A model generated the notes under the pieces. It saw only the letters and a program-made list of their open reading frames with translations. It was not told the origin of the DNA and made no database searches. Below are positions 7,874-14,989 of a stretch of 18,434 nucleotides of DNA, in pieces. Position 1 is the stretch's first letter; every line of letters starts with the position of its first letter. Location: assembly GCA_035560935.1 (NCBI GenBank), contig DATMYQ010000089.1, positions 1 to 18,434 of the forward strand, given 5' to 3'. This stretch comes from DATMYQ01 sp035560935. GTDB lineage: Bacteria; Bacillota; Negativicutes; Sporomusales; Sporomusaceae. The position numbers and the translations under genes were made by a program.

Positions 7874-9764
7874 ACGCAACTTTTTTGACAATATGCATAA
7901 TGTTATGTTCCGACAGCTCTTGTAGGCGATAATAGGAAGAACCCATTTCCTGCGCCACATTTCGCGCCAGGCCCATTTTGATGAAATCTTGTTCCGTATC
8001 AATCACCACACTGTGAACACCGGTGCGGCGAATCTTACCCGCCGCTTTCAGCGCTTCATCCAAAGCATCTTTGCCATCCATGGATTTGTTCACTCTGCCA
8101 TCCGTAATCAGCACAATAACCGGTTTTGACTGACTATCCTTATTTTTAGCGCCGGCCAACACCCGCAAGGCCGTTGTCAGCCCTTCGGCCAACGGCGTTT
8201 TTCCGCCGGTGGGCAGACGACGCAGACATTTTTGCGCCAAATCCACGCTGCGGGTAATTGGCAGTAGCACTTCCGCACTCTGGCGGCGAAAAACGATCAT
8301 GCCTACCTGATCCCGTTGCTGATATGCATCTTGCAGCATGGCGCACACAGCGCCCTTTACCGCCCGCATACGCTCCCGCGCGCCCATGGAACCGCTGGCA
8401 TCCACCACGAACAAAAAGGTGCTGCCAATCCGTTTTTCACGAATTTTCTGCCGCAAATCCTCTTTGGCAATCGCCAAAGCGCAGCCGTTGTGTTCACGAT
8501 AACGTTGATAAGGCGCCGCAGCCCGCAGTGTAGCGTCAAAAGCCAAATCGGTAACCGTCCCGTGAGGAAATCCGGCCCGGACATAACGGCCCTGCCGTTC
8601 TGCCGTTCGGGTCAGGCTCCGCTTGCCACTGCCGCTGCGTTCCTGACGATCCGGGAAATTTGGCAATTCCATGTGCAGAAAAGAAAATAGTCTTTCAATA
8701 TCAGCGATATTTTCCTCCCCCGCTCCCTGGTTGTCCTGCTCTTCGCGTTGGTTTTGATTATTCTGGTCGTCCGGAGATACCGATTCCTGAGTTGCGTCGG
8801 GTACCGGCGGCGGCTCGGACTGTTGCTCCGGAGTCTGATCCGACTGCTGATCTGTCGATTCCTCATTTTCCCCACTATCGTCACGGTCTTGCGGCTCCGG
8901 AGGCTGCTCCTGCTGTTCCTGGCGTAAACGCTGCGGCAATACATAACAGGCCGCCTCCTCCAGGTCATCCGGCAGTAAATAGCTTCGTCCGGCCAAGGCC
9001 GCGATGGCCCGGGACGCTTCCAGCAAAAACAGTTCCGCCCGGTGACCGGCGGCATGGACCCGGGCGCACTGCTGAGCAGCCAGCAGCATCATTGCCGGGG
9101 AGACTTCCACGCTGGGTAGCAGCTTTTGGGCCATTGCCAGTTGTTCCGTCAGTTGTTCCGTCGCGGCCGTATACCGTTGGCAAAATGCCTGCGGTTCCGC
9201 CTCATAATCCAAAATCCGCCTGACGATCTCCACTCGCGCCTGTTCGTTAGTTTCCCGGCTGACCTGCACATACATGCCGAAGCGGTCCAAAATCGGGACC
9301 GGCAAAACCCCTTCTTCGGGATTCATCGTACCCAAAAGAGTGCAGGCCGCCTCCTGCAAGCAGGAAAGACCTTCCCGTTCCACTCTATACAGTCCGCTGT
9401 TGGCTGCTTCCAGCAAAGTACTGAGAAAATCCCGACGCAGCAAGTTCACTTCATCAATATAGAGCAACTGTTTATGGGCTTTGGCCATCAAACCCGGTAA
9501 CAGCCGCCGCTTACCGGTTTCCAAAGCGTAATGCATATCCAAACTACCCAGCACCATATCTTCACTGGCATTGAGCGGCAATTCCCATATTTTTCTTTCC
9601 CGCAGCAACGGTTGCAGCGAACGTACCAGCGTTGATTTTCCTGTTCCTTTTTCACCGGCGATCAGCAGGCCGCCGGCTTTCGGATTGACCAGGGCCACTA
9701 GCAGCGCCCGTTTGACATTCTCCTGACCCACTATTGCGGCGAACGGATATGAACAGCGTTGCAT
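7866..9764 (-). CDS. chlD: ChlD/BchD-like chelatase subunit (AAA+ and VWA domains)
   Basis: Chelatase subunit that bridges the AAA+ ring to the large CobN/BchH subunit. ATG 9764 follows a GGGGGAAGGG purine stretch. The 632-residue protein has an N-terminal AAA+ domain with Walker A GEKGTGKST (37-45), Walker B LLYIDEV (100-106), sensor-1 GTMNPEEG (145-152) and DRFG (160-163); then an Asp/Glu/Gln/Pro-rich low-complexity linker (about 281-350); and a C-terminal von Willebrand A domain (about 446-632) with the metal-binding MIDAS residues DASGS (455-459), T523 and D555 (ITDG). The nucleotide site is complete, whereas BchD of phototrophs is usually described as having a degraded one. It lies 35 bases after chlI and 94 before the receptor. 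It could serve a cobalt or another metal chelatase; CobN two genes on points to cobalt. Confidence 0.9.
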   Translation of the reverse strand: MQRCSYPFAAIVGQENVKRALLVALVNPKAGGLLIAGEKGTGKSTLVRSLQPLLRERKIWELPLNASEDMVLGSLDMHYALETGKRRLLPGLMAKAHKQLLYIDEVNLLRRDFLSTLLEAANSGLYRVEREGLSCLQEAACTLLGTMNPEEGVLPVPILDRFGMYVQVSRETNEQARVEIVRRILDYEAEPQAFCQRYTAATEQLTEQLAMAQKLLPSVEVSPAMMLLAAQQCARVHAAGHRAELFLLEASRAIAALAGRSYLLPDDLEEAACYVLPQRLRQEQQEQPPEPQDRDDSGENEESTDQQSDQTPEQQSEPPPVPDATQESVSPDDQNNQNQREEQDNQGAGEENIADIERLFSFLHMELPNFPDRQERSGSGKRSLTRTAERQGRYVRAGFPHGTVTDLAFDATLRAAAPYQRYREHNGCALAIAKEDLRQKIREKRIGSTFLFVVDASGSMGARERMRAVKGAVCAMLQDAYQQRDQVGMIVFRRQSAEVLLPITRSVDLAQKCLRRLPTGGKTPLAEGLTTALRVLAGAKNKDSQSKPVIVLITDGRVNKSMDGKDALDEALKAAGKIRRTGVHSVVIDTEQDFIKMGLARNVAQEMGSSYYRLQELSEHNIMHIVKKVASG

Positions 9765-9799
9765 ATTTCCCTTCCCCCTGTTTCCATTATTTCAGCATG

Positions 9800-10828
9800 C
9801 TATTGACAGGCAAAAACAGCCTCGACTTTTTCCCAGTCCAGCGCACCGTCTTCAAAGGGCTGACGCCGCATTCTGTGAGGCAATACCAGCTTGGCCGCCT
9901 GTTTTACGTCCTCGGTGTCCGTCACGGTTCTGCCATCAAAAGCGGCCATCGTCATCGCAGTTTTAATCACGGTAATATCCGCCCGGTGTCCATCCACATC
10001 CAGCGCAATCGCCAGCTTGGCCACCAATAGCAGTAACTCATCATCAATGGTCACCTGGGGCAAAAGGTTGCGGGCCGTCATAATCCGGGATGCCAACTCT
10101 TCTTTCTCCAGTTGATATTCCTTGTCAAAACCTTCGCTATCCCGTTCATAGGCTAACCGCCGTTTAATCACCTCAACTCGCTGCTCCGGCTCATTTTCGC
10201 CGACAACGTTAACGGACAAACCAAACCGGTCCAGCAGTTGAGGACGGATATCCCCTTCTTCCGGATTCATCGTACCAACCAGGACGAAGCGGGCCGGATG
10301 CGAATAGGATACGCCTTCTCGTTCCACGGTATTAATCCCCATAGCGGCTGCATCCAAAAGAACATCCACCACATGATCATCCAGTAAATTAATTTCATCC
10401 ACATAGAGAATGTTCCGATTGGCTTCCGCCAGAATGCCGGGATCGAATTTTTTTTCTCCATGCTTAATCGCATATTCAATATCCAAAGTCCCCACTACCC
10501 GGTCCTCAGTGGCGCTGACCGGCAGTTCAACCACCCTCATTTTGGTTGCCTGCACCGGCAATTGCTTTTTCTGAGTCACAGCTTCGCGACATTTATCACA
10601 CAACTGGTTGTGATTCTTCGGATCGCAATGAAACGGGCAATGTTTACTGACCTCCATGGCTGGTAATAAATCGGCAATTGCTCTGACCGCCGTCGATTTG
10701 GCCGTACCTTTTTCCCCTTTGATCAGCACACCGCCCAGTAAAGGGTTAATAACATTTAAAATCAAGGCCAGTTTCATGTCCTCCTGGCCAACGATAGCGG
10801 TAAATGGATATACGTTAATATTTTTCAT
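9800..10828 (-). CDS. chlI: ChlI/BchI-like AAA+ chelatase ATPase
   Basis: AAA+ ATPase of the metal-chelatase motor; it forms rings with ChlD and drives CobN/BchH. ATG 10828 is preceded by GGGAG eleven bases upstream. The 342-residue length is typical. Visible motifs are Walker A GEKGTAKST (38-46), Walker B LYVDE (141-145), sensor-1 GTMNPEEG (185-192), the arginine-finger region DRFG (200-203) and the C-terminal helical lid ending LPHRMRRQPF. An insert after the first helix has four cysteines, C64-x3-C68-x8-C77-x2-C80, with histidines between them; this could bind zinc or an iron-sulfur cluster or act as a thiol switch. The N-terminal half is clearly related to the AAA+ half of the ChlD-like neighbour, so the pair probably arose by duplication. 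CobS is the functional counterpart in aerobic cobaltochelatases, but this is the BchI type. Confidence 0.92.
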   Translation of the reverse strand: MKNINVYPFTAIVGQEDMKLALILNVINPLLGGVLIKGEKGTAKSTAVRAIADLLPAMEVSKHCPFHCDPKNHNQLCDKCREAVTQKKQLPVQATKMRVVELPVSATEDRVVGTLDIEYAIKHGEKKFDPGILAEANRNILYVDEINLLDDHVVDVLLDAAAMGINTVEREGVSYSHPARFVLVGTMNPEEGDIRPQLLDRFGLSVNVVGENEPEQRVEVIKRRLAYERDSEGFDKEYQLEKEELASRIMTARNLLPQVTIDDELLLLVAKLAIALDVDGHRADITVIKTAMTMAAFDGRTVTDTEDVKQAAKLVLPHRMRRQPFEDGALDWEKVEAVFACQ

Positions 10829-10843
10829 AAACCAATCAGCTCC

Positions 10844-10951
10844 CTATGTAATTTCTTCTGTTTTAGTAAAATCAACCTGACGCAATGAAGCCAGCCACAC
10901 TTTCCCCTGCGGCCGCGGCCGCCGCTCAGCAATAATTGCCAGCGCCTGGTT
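10844..10951 (-). other. 35 open codons between the propeller gene and chlI
   Basis: Immediately after the TGA of the propeller gene the same frame stays open for 35 codons to a TAG at 10844-10846. The encoded stretch has an ordinary protein-like composition (charged, with a KVWLASL segment). No ATG, GTG or TTG with a good ribosome binding site is available near its start. It may be a decayed C-terminal extension or small gene, or chance. It includes a 14-base GC palindrome (GCGGCCGCGGCCGC). Confidence 0.2.
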
Positions 10952-12376
10952 TCAGCGCCGAACCAGCAAGGTCAGTTTGTATGCGCCGATCACGCTGCCG
11001 TCATCCAGTTGCAATGGCGCTTCAATTCCGGCGACATACCGCCCGTCAGCGCTGATGTCAACCGCCACCGCCGGGCCGCCTTCCGTCTGCGCACAATCCA
11101 CCAGTTCCGCTTCCGGTATTGTCAAAATGTAAAAACCATGCACCGCCGGATCTTTAGCGCGAACATTACGTCCTATCGCCAGGGCCGCCATTTTGGGCCC
11201 CACCGCCATTTGCTCCACCATACCTCCCAATTTGTAACTATTCACAAGCGTACCCGACAAATCAAAAATGAATACGCTGTTGGAGTTCGGCTGCTCCACC
11301 GGCGTCGGCAACTGCCAATTTGCTTTGTTAAAAGTGTTGCCGGTGGTAAAAACCGCATAATTTTCAATAATATATGCGAAACTGCCGGCAGCATTCAGAT
11401 ACACACCGCCGATTTTCTGCGGTTTGCTGATACTGCGCCGCCATAATTCCCGGCCATCGTCACCGGCGTACAAAAAGCAGCGTCCATCGCTGGTGATCCC
11501 TGCGGCATATTTCCCATCCGGCGTCAAATCGGGACTGGTACGCATGGTTACAGTTTGGTAGGGCGGGGTACACTCCGCGGTGTTGCTCCACAGCAACTGT
11601 TGCACATTGCCATCGATGCAATAGATCAGTTGATTATATTGATAACTGCCCGGATCAAAATTACCGGTACAGAAGGCCACTTTTGAGCCCGCTTTGTCGA
11701 CATCCAGCCAATTTACCCAGCCATCCATATTGCTGTCGACAGGAAACTGTCCCAATCGTTCACCGTTAGGAGCAAATTTATAAATACGGCTGAAATATTC
11801 GCTGGCTTTGTCCGCTTGTTTGACATACCGCTGAGCGACCGCATAAATGAATCCTTGTGCATCCGTGCGAATCGCCACAAAACCCGGATAGGTTTTTTCC
11901 TTGATATTGACGCCTAAATTATGATCACTGGCCTGACGCCAAAGTTCACTGCCATCTTTAACCCTCAGACTGAGCAAACATCCCTGTTGGCTGGTTTCGC
12001 CGACCAGCACCGTCTGACTGTCCGGTGCAAATTCCAACGCCGTCAACTTTCCCAGCCCCATATTTTTTTTCCAGATAAGCTGACCTTCAGTTGTGTAGAG
12101 CAATACATCGCCAGTTTCTGACCCTACCGCCAGGCAGCGGCAATCCGGAGAAAACCGAATAAAGCCTTTGTTAAATCCCATCCGCTGATAGTTATAAACC
12201 TCGGTTTGGCCCAGTACCGTTTCCAAAACTTTGGCATAAACACCGGTTTTCGTCTGTCTGGTTTCACTGACATCAAAACTTTTTTTTTGCGAATTGACGC
12301 CAAAAATATGCAAACCCAGAACAACAAGGGTACTGCAAAATAAAAGAATGATTGCGAAAGATATCACTTTTTTCAT
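10952..12376 (-). CDS. Membrane-anchored or exported beta-propeller protein (WD40/PQQ-like repeats)
   Basis: Function unknown. I start it at ATG 12376, six bases after the EcfT stop; an in-frame GTG at 12391 would overlap EcfT and put five residues before the basic MKK. The 474-residue protein begins with a basic n-region and one hydrophobic helix (about 4-27) with no obvious cleavage site, so it is probably anchored with the rest outside the inner membrane. The remainder is a series of blade-like repeats pairing a DGR/DSQ turn with a GELLW-type strand, for example FSPDCRCLAVGSETGDVLLY, LIWKKN, SELWRQ, TPDGKYAAGITSDGRCFLYA and ELWRRS. Repeats of this kind occur in WD40, PQQ-type and BamB-like propellers. 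Sitting between the ECF permease and the chelatase genes, it may bind the imported ligand or scaffold the transporter; this is inference from position only. Confidence 0.75.
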   Translation of the reverse strand: MKKVISFAIILLFCSTLVVLGLHIFGVNSQKKSFDVSETRQTKTGVYAKVLETVLGQTEVYNYQRMGFNKGFIRFSPDCRCLAVGSETGDVLLYTTEGQLIWKKNMGLGKLTALEFAPDSQTVLVGETSQQGCLLSLRVKDGSELWRQASDHNLGVNIKEKTYPGFVAIRTDAQGFIYAVAQRYVKQADKASEYFSRIYKFAPNGERLGQFPVDSNMDGWVNWLDVDKAGSKVAFCTGNFDPGSYQYNQLIYCIDGNVQQLLWSNTAECTPPYQTVTMRTSPDLTPDGKYAAGITSDGRCFLYAGDDGRELWRRSISKPQKIGGVYLNAAGSFAYIIENYAVFTTGNTFNKANWQLPTPVEQPNSNSVFIFDLSGTLVNSYKLGGMVEQMAVGPKMAALAIGRNVRAKDPAVHGFYILTIPEAELVDCAQTEGGPAVAVDISADGRYVAGIEAPLQLDDGSVIGAYKLTLLVRR

Positions 12377-12381
12377 GCCGA

Positions 12382-13269
12382 CTATAGCCACACTTTCATT
12401 ACATCATATATACCGCGCCAGGCCGGCAGATAAAACAGACCATTAAACTGTAGCGAATCCATAACCTTTAAAAAAATTACACCCGCCAAAGCAATGATTA
12501 GACTACGGCAAAACCAGCTTTCTCCTCTGGGCCATTGGGGTAGAGGCGGCGGTATCAGACCCCGGCCGAATCCCCGGCTTTCCACTGATGCAGCCAGTGT
12601 CGCAGCACGACGCAGTGTCCTGGCCAAAATAGGAAACAGGGTTTGGCGAGCGGTTTGCAGTAAACGCCGGGGCCAAAAAGTCCGTAACGGTTCATAGCCG
12701 CGCAGCCGCTGAGCAACCAAAACGACCGCCGTCTCTTGAAAAATAACCGGCAGGAAACGCAGTCCCGTTATCAGCATAAAACCTAGTTCATACGGCAATT
12801 TCCACCCTAAGAGGCTGCGCAGTATCTGCCTCGGATCTGTCGTCCAGTTCAACAGCAGCCCCAAAGCCAGCATGGTTCCTGAACGCAAGGCCTGGATTGC
12901 CCCATACTCCAATCCTTCCCGATAAATATACACTCCACCGGTCAAAGCGCCTAGACCGGGCGTGCCGGGAGGCAGCAAGCAGGCAATTACCGTACGCGGT
13001 TCCCGGGCGTAGAAAAGAGCCTGACTTGTCATAGAACCCCAAATGCCGAACAGCACGAACACCATCAGAACTTGCCAGCGTTCAAAGGATGAACGAGCCG
13101 CGACATGCAGGCTCAGCGATAGACAGAACAATAGAAAAAGGGAACGCGGACTGTCCACCAGCAGTATCGTGACCGCCAACACCAGCAGAATCAGGATTTT
13201 TGTACGAACATCAGTGTTGTGCAACAGCGTTTCGCCCGGCGTAGCTTCCCAAACATCCCTGTTGTACAT
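12382..13269 (-). CDS. ecfT: ECF transporter transmembrane coupling protein (EcfT/CbiQ family)
   Basis: Integral membrane scaffold that links the S component to the ECF ATPases. ATG 13269 has an excellent ribosome binding site (GAGGAGGTGG, six bases upstream) and overlaps the ATPase gene by 59 bases. The 295-residue protein has hydrophobic segments at about residues 24-39, 43-57, 65-84, 126-141, 160-180 and 255-272. The two cytoplasmic coupling motifs that dock into the ATPases are present as AQRLRG (186-191) and ESRGFG (230-235), both variants of the A-x-R-x-R-G/xRG pattern. The length is slightly above that of most CbiQ proteins. CbiQ of cobalt transporters is the nearest functional group because of the riboswitch, but CbiM and CbiN are absent, so an EcfT of a vitamin or corrinoid transporter is equally possible. 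Confidence 0.9.
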   Translation of the reverse strand: MYNRDVWEATPGETLLHNTDVRTKILILLVLAVTILLVDSPRSLFLLFCLSLSLHVAARSSFERWQVLMVFVLFGIWGSMTSQALFYAREPRTVIACLLPPGTPGLGALTGGVYIYREGLEYGAIQALRSGTMLALGLLLNWTTDPRQILRSLLGWKLPYELGFMLITGLRFLPVIFQETAVVLVAQRLRGYEPLRTFWPRRLLQTARQTLFPILARTLRRAATLAASVESRGFGRGLIPPPLPQWPRGESWFCRSLIIALAGVIFLKVMDSLQFNGLFYLPAWRGIYDVMKVWL

Positions 13270-14989
13270 AACTTACCACCTCCTCTGCCCGGAGCGCCGC
13301 ACCGCCGTACAAGGCGCGAGAAAGCAGCATTGCCGCCGGTGCTTTTAACCCGCAGGCGGCCAGCATCGCATCATCCTGAAACACGCTTGCCGGATTGGCG
13401 TCCGCCACAATTTCGCCCGCCCCCATCACCACAACCCGGTCGGCAAAGCGCGCGGCCACCTCGGTATCATGGGTGCAAAAAACAATACTGCCCCCCTGCG
13501 CGGCATACGCCTGCAACACCCCAACGATGTCCTCAATATGCCCAATATCCTGACCGGTCGTCGGTTCATCAAGCAGCAGCACTGACGGTCGGGAAGCTAA
13601 AACGGCTGCCAGCGCTACTCTAAGCCGCTGGCCCCGGCTTAGCGCCAACGGAAATTCTTTCTCCATACCGTTAATTCCCAGCCGTTGCGAAATATCCTGA
13701 CAATGCTCCGTCCAGCCAGCCTGCGCCAAACGCCCCTGCTGCTGAAGAGCAAAAGTGACTTCTTCCTGAACCGTACTATTAAACAGCATGAAATCAGGAT
13801 TTTGCAAAACAACGCCCACTTCATTGGCCGTATAGGTATGTTTTCGTCCCCAAATCTCAATGCTTCCCGCCTTGGGCTTCAAAAGTCCGCCCAACAAATG
13901 CAGCAAAGTTGATTTTCCTGCCCCGTTGCTGCCCATCAACGCAACAAACTCCCCAGGATACAGACTAAAATCCACTCCTGTGAGTAAAGGCTGTGCAGTG
14001 CCGTCATACTGAAAGGTCAGATGGCGGGTTCTCAGGCTGGGCAGTTTAATATCATACGCTTTCACCATCCCTATTTTCCATCCATCCTTTCTTTTGTGAG
14101 CAAGCTCGCATGGAATTCCCGATATAATCGGCGGTTGACTACGCGGCACCATATAACACTGCTGAATCGCCGCGACGGCTTCCTTAATATCAGTGGACGG
14201 CGTCACCCCCAATTGCTGGCATATCGTTACCGGCTGCGGCAATCGAAGACCATGTGTATTGAACAATTCCGGACATCGATAAGCCTCTTCCCGATCTCCC
14301 TGCCATAGCAGACTTCCTGACGCCATTATCGCTACTTTGCTGCAAAGCGGCAGCACTTCATGCAAACGATGTTCCACGATGATAATAGTTATACCCAAAT
14401 CGGCATTCAACCTTTGCAGCACTTGCATCAGTTCGGCGGCGCCCTGGGGGTCCAGCTGACTAATAGGTTCATCAAGCGCCAACACTTGGGGACGGGCAGC
14501 CAGTACCGCCGCCAACGCCAGTCGCTGTTTCTGCCCTCCCGATAAGGAATGAACGCTGGCCTTTGTTTTGTCGCTTAGTCCGGTTAGCCGCAGAGATTCC
14601 GCGACACGCTGTTCAATTTTCTCTTGTTCCATTCCCATATTTTCCAACACAAACGCAACCTCGGCAAAAACCGTCGTGGAAAAAACCTGATCATCCGGAT
14701 TTTGAAAAACCATACCCACCATGCGGCTCATCGCCGCTACCGGCAAATCCCGAGTCGATACTCCGTCGATTGTGACTTCGCCTTTGAGGCAACCGCCGCT
14801 TTCATGAGGAATAAGGCCATTTAACATTTTCAGCAACGTGCTTTTACCACAGCCCGTCGCCCCGGTCAGCAACAAAAACTCTCCGGCGTCGACCCGCATA
14901 TTGACATTATCCACACTGGGAATACTGCGGTGCTTATAGGTAAAAGAAACTCCATCAAAAGCCACGATCTCGTTTTTTATTTCAATCAC
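13211..14989 (-). CDS. ecfA: Fused double ECF transporter ATPase (EcfA1-EcfA2 type)
   Basis: Two ABC ATPase domains in one chain, powering the ECF transporter from the cytoplasmic side. From GTG 14989 the protein has 592 residues. Domain 1: Walker A GATGCGKST (43-51), Q-loop FQNPDDQ (95-101), signature LSGGQ (149-153), Walker B VLALDEP (169-175), switch H207. Domain 2: Walker A GSNGAGKST (353-361), Q-loop LQNPDF (395-400), altered signature LSRGQ (450-454), Walker B VLLLDEP (470-476), switch H507. The start is uncertain: a GGAGGTGA ribosome binding site lies at the end of the upstream gene, and the codon best spaced from it is a non-standard ATA (14980) or ATT (14986). GTG 14989 sits within that site; GTG 15028 has none. 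The gene overlaps the S component upstream and EcfT downstream, so the three are translationally coupled. Similar fused ATPases serve YkoD-like transporters. Confidence 0.88.
   Translation of the reverse strand: MIEIKNEIVAFDGVSFTYKHRSIPSVDNVNMRVDAGEFLLLTGATGCGKSTLLKMLNGLIPHESGGCLKGEVTIDGVSTRDLPVAAMSRMVGMVFQNPDDQVFSTTVFAEVAFVLENMGMEQEKIEQRVAESLRLTGLSDKTKASVHSLSGGQKQRLALAAVLAARPQVLALDEPISQLDPQGAAELMQVLQRLNADLGITIIIVEHRLHEVLPLCSKVAIMASGSLLWQGDREEAYRCPELFNTHGLRLPQPVTICQQLGVTPSTDIKEAVAAIQQCYMVPRSQPPIISGIPCELAHKRKDGWKIGMVKAYDIKLPSLRTRHLTFQYDGTAQPLLTGVDFSLYPGEFVALMGSNGAGKSTLLHLLGGLLKPKAGSIEIWGRKHTYTANEVGVVLQNPDFMLFNSTVQEEVTFALQQQGRLAQAGWTEHCQDISQRLGINGMEKEFPLALSRGQRLRVALAAVLASRPSVLLLDEPTTGQDIGHIEDIVGVLQAYAAQGGSIVFCTHDTEVAARFADRVVVMGAGEIVADANPASVFQDDAMLAACGLKAPAAMLLSRALYGGAALRAEEVVSYVQQGCLGSYAGRNAVAQH

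Noticed and set aside
7866..10828. Magnesium chelatase for chlorophyll synthesis
   Set aside because: No other bacteriochlorophyll gene is present, the large subunit is CobN-like, and the operon is headed by a B12 riboswitch.
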